From the NCBI GenBank assembly GCA_934148535.1, contig CAKPDF010000005.1, forward strand, positions 1-64,000: a stretch of 64,000 bases of DNA. The letters are read 5' to 3'. The stretch is from an uncultured Bacilli bacterium. GTDB taxonomy: Bacteria; Bacillota_I; Bacilli_A; RF39; UBA660. This document shows positions 17,581 through 26,661 of the stretch, in pieces (the stretch's first letter is position 1; each line of letters begins with the position of its first letter). Both the position numbers and the translations under genes were made by a program. The notes below the pieces were generated by a model that saw only the letters and a list, made by a program, of their open reading frames with translations, had not been told where the DNA came from and searched no databases.

Positions 17581-17868
17581 ATGGTAAAGAAAAATAAAAG
17601 AAGTAATGATACTATGTTATCAATAAAAAAAATTGAAGAGATGTTTTGTTTAATTATTTTGATAATTTTTATAGTTTTACTTGTTAATACATTTAAGAAG
17701 ATAATGTTTTTACCTGCTACTTTGATTATTGGGGCTTTAGAGTGTTTCGCTTTAGGATATTCTTTTAGAGAAGATAAGGAGAAAGTTAATATTATATACA
17801 TATTATTTGGAATTGGTATAGTTTTATTAGTTATATCTGTAGTGTATACAATATTAAATGTGAGATAG
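17581..17868 (+). CDS. Small membrane protein, unknown
   Basis: A 95-residue protein with three hydrophobic helices (about residues 16-35, 40-58 and 68-92) and a basic N-terminus. The start at 17581 follows GAAGGGA; an in-frame codon at 17545 lies inside ftsY and is less likely. The gene is wedged between ftsY and ylxM, so it may accompany membrane targeting, but no function is recognised. Confidence 0.7.
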   Translation: MVKKNKRSNDTMLSIKKIEEMFCLIILIIFIVLLVNTFKKIMFLPATLIIGALECFALGYSFREDKEKVNIIYILFGIGIVLLVISVVYTILNVR

Positions 17869-17869
17869 T

Positions 17870-18172
17870 ATGAAAGATAGAGATTATGTAATCGTTCTTT
17901 ATGATTATTATGGAGAATTATTTAATGATAAGCAAAAAGAATATTTTGAATATTATTACTTTGATAATTTGTCTTTGCAAGAGATTAGTGAAAATCTTAA
18001 TATTAGTAGAAATGCAATTCATAAATCTTTAAAAAGTATTGTTAATAAGTTATATTTTTATGAAGAAAAATTAAGATTATATGATAAAAATAAAAAGATT
18101 AATGTTATTATTTCCTCAATGAAGGAACAAAATATTAAGGATGAAATTGTAAAAGTTTTGGAGAGTGATTGA
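17870..18172 (+). CDS. ylxM: YlxM-type helix-turn-helix protein associated with SRP
   Basis: YlxM proteins resemble sigma region 4 and are encoded beside SRP genes in Bacillota; in streptococci YlxM binds SRP components. The first 70 residues match: YYGELFNDKQKEYFEYYYFD followed by the HTH LSLQEISENLNISRNAIHKSL. The gene starts two bases after the preceding stop. ffh, the usual next gene, is absent from this window. Confidence 0.88.
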   Translation: MKDRDYVIVLYDYYGELFNDKQKEYFEYYYFDNLSLQEISENLNISRNAIHKSLKSIVNKLYFYEEKLRLYDKNKKINVIISSMKEQNIKDEIVKVLESD

Positions 18173-18173
18173 A

Positions 18174-18362
18174 ATGAATATGGATAAGTTACCTGTTGAG
18201 ATTAAGGATAATTTATTACCAGAAGAAAATGGTAAGAGATATCATATGTATTATGATTTAAGGAAAAGAACATCTGGTGGTTTTTTAGATGCAATGTTTT
18301 TGAGTGCAATAATGATTACTGGATTGTTGTGGGCATTTGTACTAGGACTTAGTTTGAGATAG
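18174..18362 (+). CDS. Small single-helix membrane protein, unknown
   Basis: A 62-residue protein with a soluble start and one membrane helix near the end (about residues 42-60, FLSAIMITGLLWAFVLGL). The start at 18174 has GGAGAGTG upstream; the GTG at 18165 lies inside that site. It follows the ylxM stop by one base and precedes the AAA gene by ten, so it belongs to the same transcript. Confidence 0.65.
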   Translation: MNMDKLPVEIKDNLLPEENGKRYHMYYDLRKRTSGGFLDAMFLSAIMITGLLWAFVLGLSLR

Positions 18363-18372
18363 GAGGATAAAT

Positions 18373-19296
18373 ATGAATCAAAATTTAGATAATGTTTCTA
18401 TTTTAGTGCGTTACTCTGACGAAATGACTGCGGCTACTTATATTACTGATCCTGCTGTAGCTAGGGAAAAAGAAATAAAAGATTTAATTTTAGTATTACT
18501 TACTCCTGAGAAATCTGCTGTTTTAGTTGGTAAACCTGGTATAGGTAAAACAGCTATAGTTGAAGGATTAGCTTATAGGATACAAAGAAATTTGGTTCCT
18601 AATAGACTTATGGGATTTAAGATATTTAGATTAAATACAACTGCTTTGATTGGTAATGATCAAGATGGTGAAAATAGAGTTTTAAAGTTAGTTAACGAAC
18701 TTAAAACTATGGATAAAGTAATATTGTTTATAGATGAAATTCATACTTTGATTGGTAATGGTACTTTAGATCTTGCTAATATGTTTAAAGAGGGATTAAG
18801 TAGGGGGAGTATTAAAATAGTTGGTGCTACTACTACTTATGAATATGAACATTTTATATTAAGAGATAAGGCGTTTTTAAGAAGATTTGATAAAGTAGAT
18901 GTAGAAGAACCTACTAAGGAGATGTGTGTTCAAATATTACTTAAAACTTTACCTAAAATAGAGTTTCAAACAGGTTTAAAATTAGCGTATACAGATTTTC
19001 AAAAAGAAGAAATTATGAAATTTATTGTTAATATGACTGATGAATATAAAAGAGTTTATGAAGTTTCATCTAGATATCCTGATATAGCATTAGTTTTATT
19101 AAGACAAGCATTTAGTAATGCAATGTATGAAAATAGAAGTTCTGTAGGTTTTAAAAATATATATGATGCAATAAGAACTTCAAAGGCAGTATATCCTGAT
19201 GTTATAAAGAAAGAATTAGTAGTATTTAAGGAGCAATTTAAGGATGAACTTGCTTTAGAGGGTGTTAATGTTGATATAAATAATATTGGTAATTAG
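18373..19296 (+). CDS. Stand-alone ClpB/ClpA D1-like AAA+ ATPase
   Basis: The sequence matches the first AAA+ module of Clp chaperones: REKEIKDLILVLL, Walker A GKPGIGKTA, Walker B VILFIDEIHTLIG, GATTTYEYEHF and the arginine-finger RRF. It lacks the Clp N-domain, the middle coiled coil and the second AAA+ ring, and the usual pore loop (YRGEFEER) is replaced by IGNDQDGENR. It is therefore probably a remodelling ATPase specialised to a partner rather than a general disaggregase. It lies at the end of the ftsY/ylxM unit and before a membrane-anchored protein that may be its partner (inference). Confidence 0.82.
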   Translation: MNQNLDNVSILVRYSDEMTAATYITDPAVAREKEIKDLILVLLTPEKSAVLVGKPGIGKTAIVEGLAYRIQRNLVPNRLMGFKIFRLNTTALIGNDQDGENRVLKLVNELKTMDKVILFIDEIHTLIGNGTLDLANMFKEGLSRGSIKIVGATTTYEYEHFILRDKAFLRRFDKVDVEEPTKEMCVQILLKTLPKIEFQTGLKLAYTDFQKEEIMKFIVNMTDEYKRVYEVSSRYPDIALVLLRQAFSNAMYENRSSVGFKNIYDAIRTSKAVYPDVIKKELVVFKEQFKDELALEGVNVDINNIGN

Positions 19297-19306
19297 GTGA
19301 TATTAT

Positions 19307-20095
19307 ATGAAAAAAATAGGTAAAAAATTATTGATATTTTTGGGAATTATAGTAATACTATTTGTTATTTTTATTGGATGTATAATTTATGATACAGAAA
19401 AGCAGGAGAAAATTCTAAATAATGAAATTAATAAAGTATTACAGTTGGATATTTTATTGGATAATGTAGATATAAATATTGTTACTCATGATGAGTATGC
19501 TATTATTGAAAAAACTATTAAAACTTATTATAGAGATTATTCTAATTGTTATAAAGAAATTATGAATGAATTAAATAATTTTGATTTTGAGAGTATGTTT
19601 AGTGCTACAACTTTTGCTATAGATGGTCCAGATTTTATTAAAAGTAAGGGTGGTTTGTCAAAATTACAAAAGAGTGTTAGTGATAATCTAAATAAAATTG
19701 TTACTATGTCTTCTAAGGAATATATAATAGGACTTATTAAGAAGAAAGATCTTGATAGTTATTATGTTGATTTATATAAAGAATATATGTTTGGAAGCAA
19801 TGCTAATTCTTTTGATGATGAAGTATCTAAAGATGTAGCAGATATTAAAAAGATAAGTGATGATTTTAATAAATTTTTAGATGATTGTTATAAGTTATAT
19901 GATTTTTTAAGTGAGAATAGAAATTATTGGGAAGTTGATACTGATAGTAATACTATTTTATTTTTGGATGATTCTAAAGTTAATAAATATAATGAACTTT
20001 TAAACAATATTATTGAAGATGTTAATGCAATATCATTTGATGATAATAGTAATATGGATAAAGATAGTGATTCTAATAGTGTTGGTAGTGTTTAA
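19307..20095 (+). CDS. Membrane-anchored extracytoplasmic helical protein, unknown
   Basis: One N-terminal membrane helix (about residues 8-28) is followed by about 230 charged, mostly helical residues and a Ser/Asp tail. A Cys at residue 24 lies in the helix (IFIGCIIYD), but the context is not a good lipobox. No family recognised. It starts 10 nt after the AAA gene, with AGGTG upstream, so it is likely co-expressed. Confidence 0.7.
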   Translation: MKKIGKKLLIFLGIIVILFVIFIGCIIYDTEKQEKILNNEINKVLQLDILLDNVDINIVTHDEYAIIEKTIKTYYRDYSNCYKEIMNELNNFDFESMFSATTFAIDGPDFIKSKGGLSKLQKSVSDNLNKIVTMSSKEYIIGLIKKKDLDSYYVDLYKEYMFGSNANSFDDEVSKDVADIKKISDDFNKFLDDCYKLYDFLSENRNYWEVDTDSNTILFLDDSKVNKYNELLNNIIEDVNAISFDDNSNMDKDSDSNSVGSV

Positions 20096-20147
20096 TATTA
20101 TAAGATATTATTACATATATTAATTTGAGATGAAGGGATATGATAAT

Positions 20148-21632
20148 ATGAAATTAAGAGATATTCTTAAAGATTGTGGAGAATATGAGATTTTACAGGG
20201 TAAGTTAGATATTGATATTAGAGATATAGCTTATGATTCTAGAAATGTAAAATATGGATTTCTTTTTGTGGCAATGAAGGGATTTATGGTAGATGGACAT
20301 AGTTTTATTGATAGTGCTATTGATAATGGTGCTGTGGCAATTATTACTGAAAAAGAGTTTAGAGTGAGTAAAAATATTACTATAATAAAAATGAAGGATA
20401 CAAGAAGAAAACTTGCTACTATGTCTAGAACTTTTTTTGATTATCCTGATAATGAATTAGTTACTATTGGAATTACTGGTACTAAGGGTAAAACTACTAC
20501 TTCTTGGACTATCATGAAAATGTTAGAAGAATCTGGTAATAGTGCTGGTCTTATTGGTACTATGGGAGTTTTCTTTAAAAATAGATATTATCATACTGTT
20601 AATACTAGTCCTGAAGCTTATGATGTATATAGGTATATGAGAGAGATGATTAAGGATGGTATAGAATATTTTATAATGGAGGTTTCTAGTCAATCTTTAA
20701 AGTTACATAGATGGGAAGATATGATATTTGATTATGGCATATTTACTAATTTATCTTTAGATCATGTGGGGAAAGATGAGCATGATAGTTATGCAGAATA
20801 TGTATATTGCAAGAGTTTGTTGTTTAAGCAAAGTAGACATGGTATATTTAATTTAGATGATATTGAGTATAAGAATATGATATCTGAATTTAAGGGGGAT
20901 ATACATACTTATGGAGTTAATGAGAAGGCTGATTTAAGATTAGTTAGTTGTAAGAATATAATAGAGCCTGGTTTTATTGGAATAAGTATGGAGACTAGCG
21001 GAATTGTTAATGATAGTTTTAAGGTTAGTATTCCTGGTAATTTTAATGCTTATAATATGATGTGCGTTATTAGTTTGGGTTATTTATTGAATATAGATAT
21101 TGATAGTATTAAAAAGACTTTATTACATATATCTGTTAAGGGTAGATTAGAGCCTGTTAATGTTAGTAAAAAATTTAATGTTTTAATTGATTATGCATAT
21201 CAAGGTATTGCTATGGAAAATGTAATTAAGACTATTAGAGAGGCTAAACCTAAGAGGATAGTTGTTGTATTTGGTTGTGGTGGTAATAGAAGTAAACAAA
21301 GAAGGTTTGATTGTGGTAAGATAGCAGGTGAACTTGCTGATTTATCTATTTTAACTGCAGATAATCCTAGGTATGAAGATAATGATGATATTATTAACGA
21401 TATTCTTAGTACTTTGAAACCTACTGGTGGCAATTATATAATTATTCCTGATAGGAAAGAAGCTATAAAGTATAGTATTGTTAATGCTAAAGAGGGGGAT
21501 GTTATAATGATCCTTGGTAAGGGTCATGAGGATTATCAGGAAATAAAAGGGGTTAGATATCCTTTTGATGAGAGAGTTATTATTAAAGAGATATTAGATG
21601 ATTTGAGTGATAAAGAGAGAAAGAGATTATAA
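20148..21632 (+). CDS. murE: UDP-N-acetylmuramoyl-tripeptide synthetase (MurE)
   Basis: It adds the third amino acid to the peptidoglycan precursor in the cytoplasm. The ATP loop GITGTKGKTTTSW, the substrate-binding AYDSR motif and the C-terminal GKGHEDYQ motif are present. The specificity loop reads DNPR (TADNPRYED), the form typical of meso-diaminopimelate ligases rather than Lys ligases. The ATG at 20148 follows AAGGGAT; the in-frame ATG at 20130 has a poorer site. Other mur genes are outside the window. Confidence 0.94.
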   Translation: MKLRDILKDCGEYEILQGKLDIDIRDIAYDSRNVKYGFLFVAMKGFMVDGHSFIDSAIDNGAVAIITEKEFRVSKNITIIKMKDTRRKLATMSRTFFDYPDNELVTIGITGTKGKTTTSWTIMKMLEESGNSAGLIGTMGVFFKNRYYHTVNTSPEAYDVYRYMREMIKDGIEYFIMEVSSQSLKLHRWEDMIFDYGIFTNLSLDHVGKDEHDSYAEYVYCKSLLFKQSRHGIFNLDDIEYKNMISEFKGDIHTYGVNEKADLRLVSCKNIIEPGFIGISMETSGIVNDSFKVSIPGNFNAYNMMCVISLGYLLNIDIDSIKKTLLHISVKGRLEPVNVSKKFNVLIDYAYQGIAMENVIKTIREAKPKRIVVVFGCGGNRSKQRRFDCGKIAGELADLSILTADNPRYEDNDDIINDILSTLKPTGGNYIIIPDRKEAIKYSIVNAKEGDVIMILGKGHEDYQEIKGVRYPFDERVIIKEILDDLSDKERKRL

Positions 21633-21650
21633 TCTTTCTTTTTTTGTTGA
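21619..21650 (+). terminator. Terminator after murE
   Basis: GATTATAATC and flanking purine/pyrimidine arms form a hairpin over the stop codon, followed by T7. Confidence 0.5.
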
Positions 21651-21702
21651 CTTTTTTTCTTCTTTATATTAGAATAATGAGTAAATTTTTGGGGGATTTG
21701 AT

Positions 21703-22446
21703 ATGAAAAAGAAAAAAAGAAGGATATTAAAAATTATGGGGTTTATTCCTTTTATATTTATTGCTTGTATATGGTATACATATTGTTATGGTGTTAGTCA
21801 TCCTGAGGAGGGGATTGGGATACTTGTTTCTAATATTGTTTCTTCATATAATAGTGAGGTTAGTAAACTTTCTTCTTTATTAGTTGTTAAAAGTGATAAG
21901 GGATATTTAGAAAATATTGCTTTAGTAGAAGAAGAGGATGTTGAGAGAGTAGAGAAAGAAAAAGCTGAAATTAGGTTGATGAACGCTAAAAATGGAGTAG
22001 CTGATTTAAATAATTGGGTACTTCCAATAGTTGGAAATTATACTATTACTACTTATTATGGAGCGTCTCATAAAGGGATAGATTATTATAGTTATAATGG
22101 ATATGATTCTGATATTAGAAGTGCTAATAATGGAGTTGTTTATAGTGTTAATACTGGTTGTTATGCTGGTAATTCTTCTTGTAATGGGGGAAGAGGTAAT
22201 TATATAGTTATTAATCATAATAATGGAGATTATTATACTATGTATATGCATTTACATAATGTATATGTTAATGTAGGTGATGTTGTTAGTGCTACAGATG
22301 TTATAGGTTCTATGGGAAATAGTGGGTATGTAATACCTTTACCTAGTTCTTATAATCCTTATGGTGGAGTTCATTTACATTTTGAAGTATATAAGGGAAT
22401 TCCTGATAGAGGGGGATATACTATAAATCCTTTATCTTTATATTAA
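21703..22446 (+). CDS. M23 (LytM-type) peptidase, membrane-anchored
   Basis: A metallopeptidase that cuts peptidoglycan cross-bridges outside the cell. A basic start and membrane helix (about residues 8-28) lead to a short coiled stretch and the catalytic domain from about residue 105. The zinc ligands are visible: HKGIDY (His and Asp) and the final HLHFEV pair, with MHLHN in between. Two Cys flank a loop (CYAGNSSCNGG) and may form a disulfide. GGGGGA precedes the ATG. It follows murE but after a terminator. Confidence 0.92.
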   Translation: MKKKKRRILKIMGFIPFIFIACIWYTYCYGVSHPEEGIGILVSNIVSSYNSEVSKLSSLLVVKSDKGYLENIALVEEEDVERVEKEKAEIRLMNAKNGVADLNNWVLPIVGNYTITTYYGASHKGIDYYSYNGYDSDIRSANNGVVYSVNTGCYAGNSSCNGGRGNYIVINHNNGDYYTMYMHLHNVYVNVGDVVSATDVIGSMGNSGYVIPLPSSYNPYGGVHLHFEVYKGIPDRGGYTINPLSLY

Positions 22447-22497
22447 GATTAGTTTTAGTTTTTTTATTATAATACATAATATGATATTTGGATATAA

Positions 22498-22519
22498 AAA
22501 AAGCAAATATTTGCTTTTT
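22498..22519. terminator. Bidirectional terminator between the M23 and MgtC-like genes
   Basis: AAAAAGCAAA-TA-TTTGCTTTTT is a perfect inverted repeat with A and T tails between convergent genes; it overlaps the last codons of the minus-strand gene. Confidence 0.85.
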
Positions 22520-23222
22520 ATAGTTCTTCTTCAAATAATATTTTATTATCTTTTTTATCTAGACTGATTGATGTTATATCTTTTCTTCCTGATAATTTGG
22601 CCATTATTTCATTTGTTATAGTGTTATCATCATTTTCGTTTGAAATACATATTGTAAGTTTTATTGTTTCATCAATATTTTCTGATGTTGTTATATTTAC
22701 TATTTCTGATTTTTTACTATCAGAAATTTTTTTAATTATTTGTAATATTTCATCTTCTTTTGTTTCGTCACATATTATATTAAAATAATATAAATTATAA
22801 TTAATGTTTCCACTTAATGAGTTTATTTTGGTATTTATTCCTCTTAATATAATATTTGTAAATAATATTATGAATGTTCCTATAGATGCTTCTACTAATA
22901 AATTAGCACTACAAAGGATTCCTATTGCTGCTACACACCATAGGGTAGCAGCAGTTGTTAATCCTTTTACTGATTTTTCATCTTTTATGATTACTCCTGC
23001 TCCTAGGAAACCTATTCCTGCTACTACTTGAGATGCTACTCTTGTCATATCAGAATCTGGGAAAGAAAAAGAAAATTTTACAAATAGAAATGATCCTATG
23101 CATACTAATATTACTGTTCTTAATCCTATTGCTCGTCTTCTATATTGTCTTTCAAATCCTATACAAAAACTTAATATAAAACATATTATTATTTGAAATA
23201 TAAATTCTAAGTAATTATTCAT
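22518..23222 (-). CDS. MgtC/SapB family membrane protein
   Basis: The N-terminal 130 residues match MgtC/SapB: GFERQYRRRAIGLRTV, then GIGFLGAGVI and KGLTTAATLW, in four to five membrane helices. The C-terminal 85 residues form a small soluble ACT-like domain, usual in longer family members. Known members affect magnesium homeostasis or inhibit the F-type ATPase; the exact role here is unknown. GGAGG precedes the start on this strand. Transcribed alone. Confidence 0.9.
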   Translation of the reverse strand: MNNYLEFIFQIIICFILSFCIGFERQYRRRAIGLRTVILVCIGSFLFVKFSFSFPDSDMTRVASQVVAGIGFLGAGVIIKDEKSVKGLTTAATLWCVAAIGILCSANLLVEASIGTFIILFTNIILRGINTKINSLSGNINYNLYYFNIICDETKEDEILQIIKKISDSKKSEIVNITTSENIDETIKLTICISNENDDNTITNEIMAKLSGRKDITSISLDKKDNKILFEEEL

Positions 23223-23284
23223 TTTTATCCTCCTTTATGATAGATTAAGTATAACAAAAAAGAAAAAAAATGTAAATAAAAATA

Positions 23285-24073
23285 CTAACCATTTTTGATT
23301 AGTATTTTTTCTATTATGCTAATTGCTATATACATGAGGTAAGATAATATCATTAAAATAATTATTCCTGTTAAAACTAATGATAAATTAAATACTTGGG
23401 AACCATACATAATGAGATAACCAATTCCTTCTTTTGAAACTAGAAGTTCTCCCATTATTACACCAATTAAAGACATACTTATATTTATTTTTAGGCTTGA
23501 TATTATTGTTTTATAACTATTTGGTAGTATTAAATATCTTAATATTTGATGTTTAGTTGCATTAAAAGATTTTAAAAGGTTTATTTTATTTTTATCTGTG
23601 GAAATAAATCCATTATAAACAGTTATGATTGTTATAATAGTTGATATTAGTAATGCCATTATTATTATAGAATTTATGTTAGCACCAGCCCATATTATTA
23701 TAATTGGACCTAATGATACTTTGGGTAGGCTGTTGATTATTGTTAAATATGGGTCCAATACACTCGCTAAAAAAGAATTTGACCAAAGTATAATTGCAAA
23801 TAATATTCCTATTATAGTTCCTAATAAAAAACTTATTATTGTTTCATATGTTGTTATCCATATGTGTTGGAATAAATTGTTTGTTTGATATAAGTTTATT
23901 ATTGTGTCTAATATTTTTTTAGGCGATGATGTTATGAATGAATTTATTATATTTTTATCTGATAAAATTTGCCATATTGCAATTAAAGATATTAATATAA
24001 GTAATCTACAAATATGAATAAATAAAATTTTTATTTTAACTTTTTTTAAATAATCTTTATATTCTTTAGACAT
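23285..24073 (-). CDS. ABC transporter permease (SsuC/TauC/ThiX type)
   Basis: An inner-membrane channel of an importer. It has about six membrane helices. The cytoplasmic coupling loop of binding-protein-dependent permeases is recognisable around SFNATKHQILRYLILPNS. The start at 24073 gives an 8-nt overlap (ATGTCTAA) with the ATPase gene upstream; an in-frame ATG at 24121 would overlap it much more. Third gene of a binding protein/ATPase/permease operon. Confidence 0.92.
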   Translation of the reverse strand: MSKEYKDYLKKVKIKILFIHICRLLILISLIAIWQILSDKNIINSFITSSPKKILDTIINLYQTNNLFQHIWITTYETIISFLLGTIIGILFAIILWSNSFLASVLDPYLTIINSLPKVSLGPIIIIWAGANINSIIIMALLISTIITIITVYNGFISTDKNKINLLKSFNATKHQILRYLILPNSYKTIISSLKINISMSLIGVIMGELLVSKEGIGYLIMYGSQVFNLSLVLTGIIILMILSYLMYIAISIIEKILIKNG

Positions 24074-24818
24074 TATGATCAATATCTTTCCATATTTTTT
24101 GATAATAGTCATTAAATTCAATACAGCTTCTATTTGATATGGGTGTTTTTTTATTTGTTAGTTCTATGTTATATATTTTTTTTATTGTGGAAGGCCTATT
24201 ACTTAAAACTATTATTCTATCTGCCATTGATATTGCTTCTGCTATATCATGGGTAATCATTATAGTAGTTTTCTTTTCTTTTTTTATTATTTTATATACA
24301 TCATCTGATACAGATAATCTAGTTTGATAATCTAAAGCAGAGAAGGGTTCATCTAATAATAATATATCAGGATTTGTTGCTAGGGTTCTGATTAATGCTA
24401 CTCTTTGTCTCATACCACCAGATAAATTTTTAGGTAGAGAATTTTGAAAGTTTTTAAGTCCATAGTTTTCTAATAACTTTATTATTCTTTGTTTGTTTTC
24501 TTTAGTTAATTTGTTTTGTATTTTTAATCCTAGTAGGCAGTTATCTAAAATTGTTAGCCATTCAAATAAACAGTCTTGTTGAAACATATAGCCTATTTTA
24601 TTGGCATGTTTTATTGGAAATATTATTTTTCCTTTAGTTAATGTATCTAAATTACCTATAATATTTAACAGAGTTGATTTTCCACAACCTGAGGGACCTA
24701 CTATTGCTAATAATTCGCCTTCTTTTATTTCTAATGATATATTTTTTATTGCTTCTATTTCTTTATTTTTGGTGTAATATGTTTTAGATATATTATCTAG
24801 TATTAAAATATTATTCAT
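24066..24818 (-). CDS. ABC transporter ATP-binding protein (SsuB/TauB type)
   Basis: It energises import. Walker A GPSGCGKST, Q-loop FQQD, signature LSGGMRQRVAL, Walker B LLLDEPFSALD and the switch His (MITHDIAEA) are all present. The start overlaps the binding-protein stop by 8 nt (ATGAATAA), and its own end overlaps the permease start in the same way, so the three are translationally coupled. Confidence 0.95.
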   Translation of the reverse strand: MNNILILDNISKTYYTKNKEIEAIKNISLEIKEGELLAIVGPSGCGKSTLLNIIGNLDTLTKGKIIFPIKHANKIGYMFQQDCLFEWLTILDNCLLGLKIQNKLTKENKQRIIKLLENYGLKNFQNSLPKNLSGGMRQRVALIRTLATNPDILLLDEPFSALDYQTRLSVSDDVYKIIKKEKKTTIMITHDIAEAISMADRIIVLSNRPSTIKKIYNIELTNKKTPISNRSCIEFNDYYQKIWKDIDHNV

Positions 24819-25812
24819 TAAAATACTTTGTATATATCAAATCATTGTAAGGGACTTTTTCTTCTAATTCTCCAGCTTCTATTATTATCTCTTCTATGTG
24901 TTCCCATTCATCTTCTGTAATGTTAGCATTTTGTTTCCAAGCTCCACCGTCTTTATATTCTTCAATAATTGTTGTTAAGTCTTCTAATGTTGTTTCTGGA
25001 AAGAAGTCTATTATTATTTTTGCTATTTTTTCGGGACTATTATTATTTACATAATCTAGTCCTTTATTTATTGCTTTTGTAAATCCTTCTATTGTTTGTG
25101 GATTATTTTCTATATAACTTTTTCTAGCATTATATGCTGTGTATGGAACATCACCACCTAGTTCTCCTAGATATGCTACTATATATCCTAATCCTTGTTT
25201 TTGAATTTGCAGTGCGTTTGGTTCAAATAATGTTACAAAATCTCCAGTACCTCCAATAAATGCTCCTTGCATGGCAGAGAATGCAATTGAGGTATCTATG
25301 GTTACATCGTTATGTGGATCTAATCCATTTTCTTTTAAAGTCCATTCTAGTGTCATTTCTGGCATTCCACCTTTTCTTCCTCCGATTATATATTTTCCTT
25401 TTAAATCTTCTACTTTAAAGTTATCTATTTTTTGACGTGATACGATAAATGATCCATCTCTTTTGGTTAGGCCAGCAAATGTTATTGGATAATCTTTTTC
25501 TCCTTCATTATATACATATATTGTTGCTTCTGTACCACAAAATCCAATATCAACGTCTCCTGATAATACTGCTGCCATAACTGCATCTGCTCCTGCGGTT
25601 AGGGTTAGGTCTATATCTATTCCGTATTCTTCAAAATATCCGTTTGCTATAGCGACATATTGTGGGGCATAAAAGATGCTATGGGCTACTTCTGCTACGG
25701 TTACTTTGGTTAATTCTTTTTCTTTATTATCTTTGTGAAGTGAAAAGATAATGATAGTTGTAGCAAGTAAAATTATTAAAATACTAATAATTAATTTACA
25801 TATTTTTTTCAT
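24811..25812 (-). CDS. NMT1/THI5-like ABC substrate-binding protein
   Basis: It captures the ligand outside the cell. The fold is that of the SsuA/NMT1 class: HSIFYAPQYVAIANGYFEEYGIDIDL, then GDVDIGFCGTEATI and KGKYIIGGRKGGMPE. Family ligands include sulfonates, nitrate, and the pyrimidine precursor of thiamine; nothing here selects one and no riboswitch is evident upstream. The N-terminus is a hydrophobic helix (about residues 7-24) without a lipobox Cys after it, so the protein would be anchored by an uncleaved or non-lipid signal. AGGAGG precedes the ATG. Confidence 0.9.
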   Translation of the reverse strand: MKKICKLIISILIILLATTIIIFSLHKDNKEKELTKVTVAEVAHSIFYAPQYVAIANGYFEEYGIDIDLTLTAGADAVMAAVLSGDVDIGFCGTEATIYVYNEGEKDYPITFAGLTKRDGSFIVSRQKIDNFKVEDLKGKYIIGGRKGGMPEMTLEWTLKENGLDPHNDVTIDTSIAFSAMQGAFIGGTGDFVTLFEPNALQIQKQGLGYIVAYLGELGGDVPYTAYNARKSYIENNPQTIEGFTKAINKGLDYVNNNSPEKIAKIIIDFFPETTLEDLTTIIEEYKDGGAWKQNANITEDEWEHIEEIIIEAGELEEKVPYNDLIYTKYFNE

Positions 25813-25958
25813 ATTTCCTCCTTAATCATAGATAGTATATTCTTTGATTAAATTTAGGTGTAGGGTAGTTATTAAATTAATAATGTATAAAATGAAAAAA
25901 AATACTTTTCAAAAAAAATAAAATATGTTATTATTATAGAGTAGATAGGAGGAATAAA

Positions 25959-26612
25959 ATGGAAAAAAATAGAACAGGGCAAGTTATTGCTTTACTTGCA
26001 TTAGTAGTAGGCGTTGTTGGTTTGTCAATAGGATTTGCTGCATTTTCTAATGTGTTAAAAATACAATCAAATGCAACAGTTACTCCAGATTCTGATACTT
26101 TGAATGTTGATTTTTCTAGTTCTTTAACGGAAGTTGTAACTGATGAAATCACTCCGGTTGCTACTCCAAATTCTTTAGTTGCAACAAATGCTAAGATTGA
26201 TAATACAAATGATCCTACTATTAGTAATTTGAATGCAACATTTACTGAACCTGGTCAAAAAGCTGTTTATACTTTTTATGCATTTAATGCTGGTGAATTA
26301 ACAGCCTATTTAAAAAGTATTGTTTATTCTAATGTAGCTGATGGAAATTCTACAAAAGTTTGTACTGCTAAAACCGGTACTACAGATGCTTTGGTTCAAA
26401 AAGCATGTAATGGTATTTCTGTTAAGGTTAAAGTTGGTAGTGAGGCAGAAACTAATAGTGGTATTGCTAATATTACTAATCATTCTTTACTTAAAGGTGT
26501 TGGTGAACAAGTTACTGTTACGCTTGAATATGCTGCTGATGCTGAAAGAGCTGATGGCGATTTTACTGTTTCATTTGGTGATATTACATTAAACTATAGT
26601 TCAGTAGATTAA
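25959..26612 (+). CDS. TasA/camelysin-like secreted subunit
   Basis: A probable surface or fibre subunit. A short basic start and a helix ending IGFAAFSNVLKIQSNATV resemble SipW-dependent signal peptides, followed by a beta-rich domain of about 180 residues with two Cys (VCTAKT, KACNG). Codon choice contains more A- and C-ending codons than its neighbours, consistent with high expression. GGAGG precedes the ATG. A hairpin directly after the stop separates it from a signal peptidase gene that probably processes it. Family assignment rests on signal peptide style, size and neighbour. Confidence 0.72.
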   Translation: MEKNRTGQVIALLALVVGVVGLSIGFAAFSNVLKIQSNATVTPDSDTLNVDFSSSLTEVVTDEITPVATPNSLVATNAKIDNTNDPTISNLNATFTEPGQKAVYTFYAFNAGELTAYLKSIVYSNVADGNSTKVCTAKTGTTDALVQKACNGISVKVKVGSEAETNSGIANITNHSLLKGVGEQVTVTLEYAADAERADGDFTVSFGDITLNYSSVD

Positions 26613-26617
26613 AAATT

Positions 26618-26645
26618 AAATGACACAGTATTTGCTGTGTCATTT
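26618..26645 (+). terminator. Hairpin between the TasA-like subunit and peptidase genes
   Basis: AAATGACACAG (26618-26628) pairs perfectly with CTGTGTCATTT (26635-26645) around a 6-nt loop. The T run after it is short (ATTTATG), so partial read-through is likely; it may set a high subunit-to-peptidase ratio. Confidence 0.7.
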
Positions 26646-26661
26646 ATGTTGGGTGATTGAT

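Noticed and set aside
25813..25958. A riboswitch (TPP or similar) in front of the THI5/NMT1-type transporter
   Set aside because: Neither strand of the 146-nt gap shows the conserved CUGAGA-type or other riboswitch core; only AT-rich sequence and the two ribosome-binding sites are visible.
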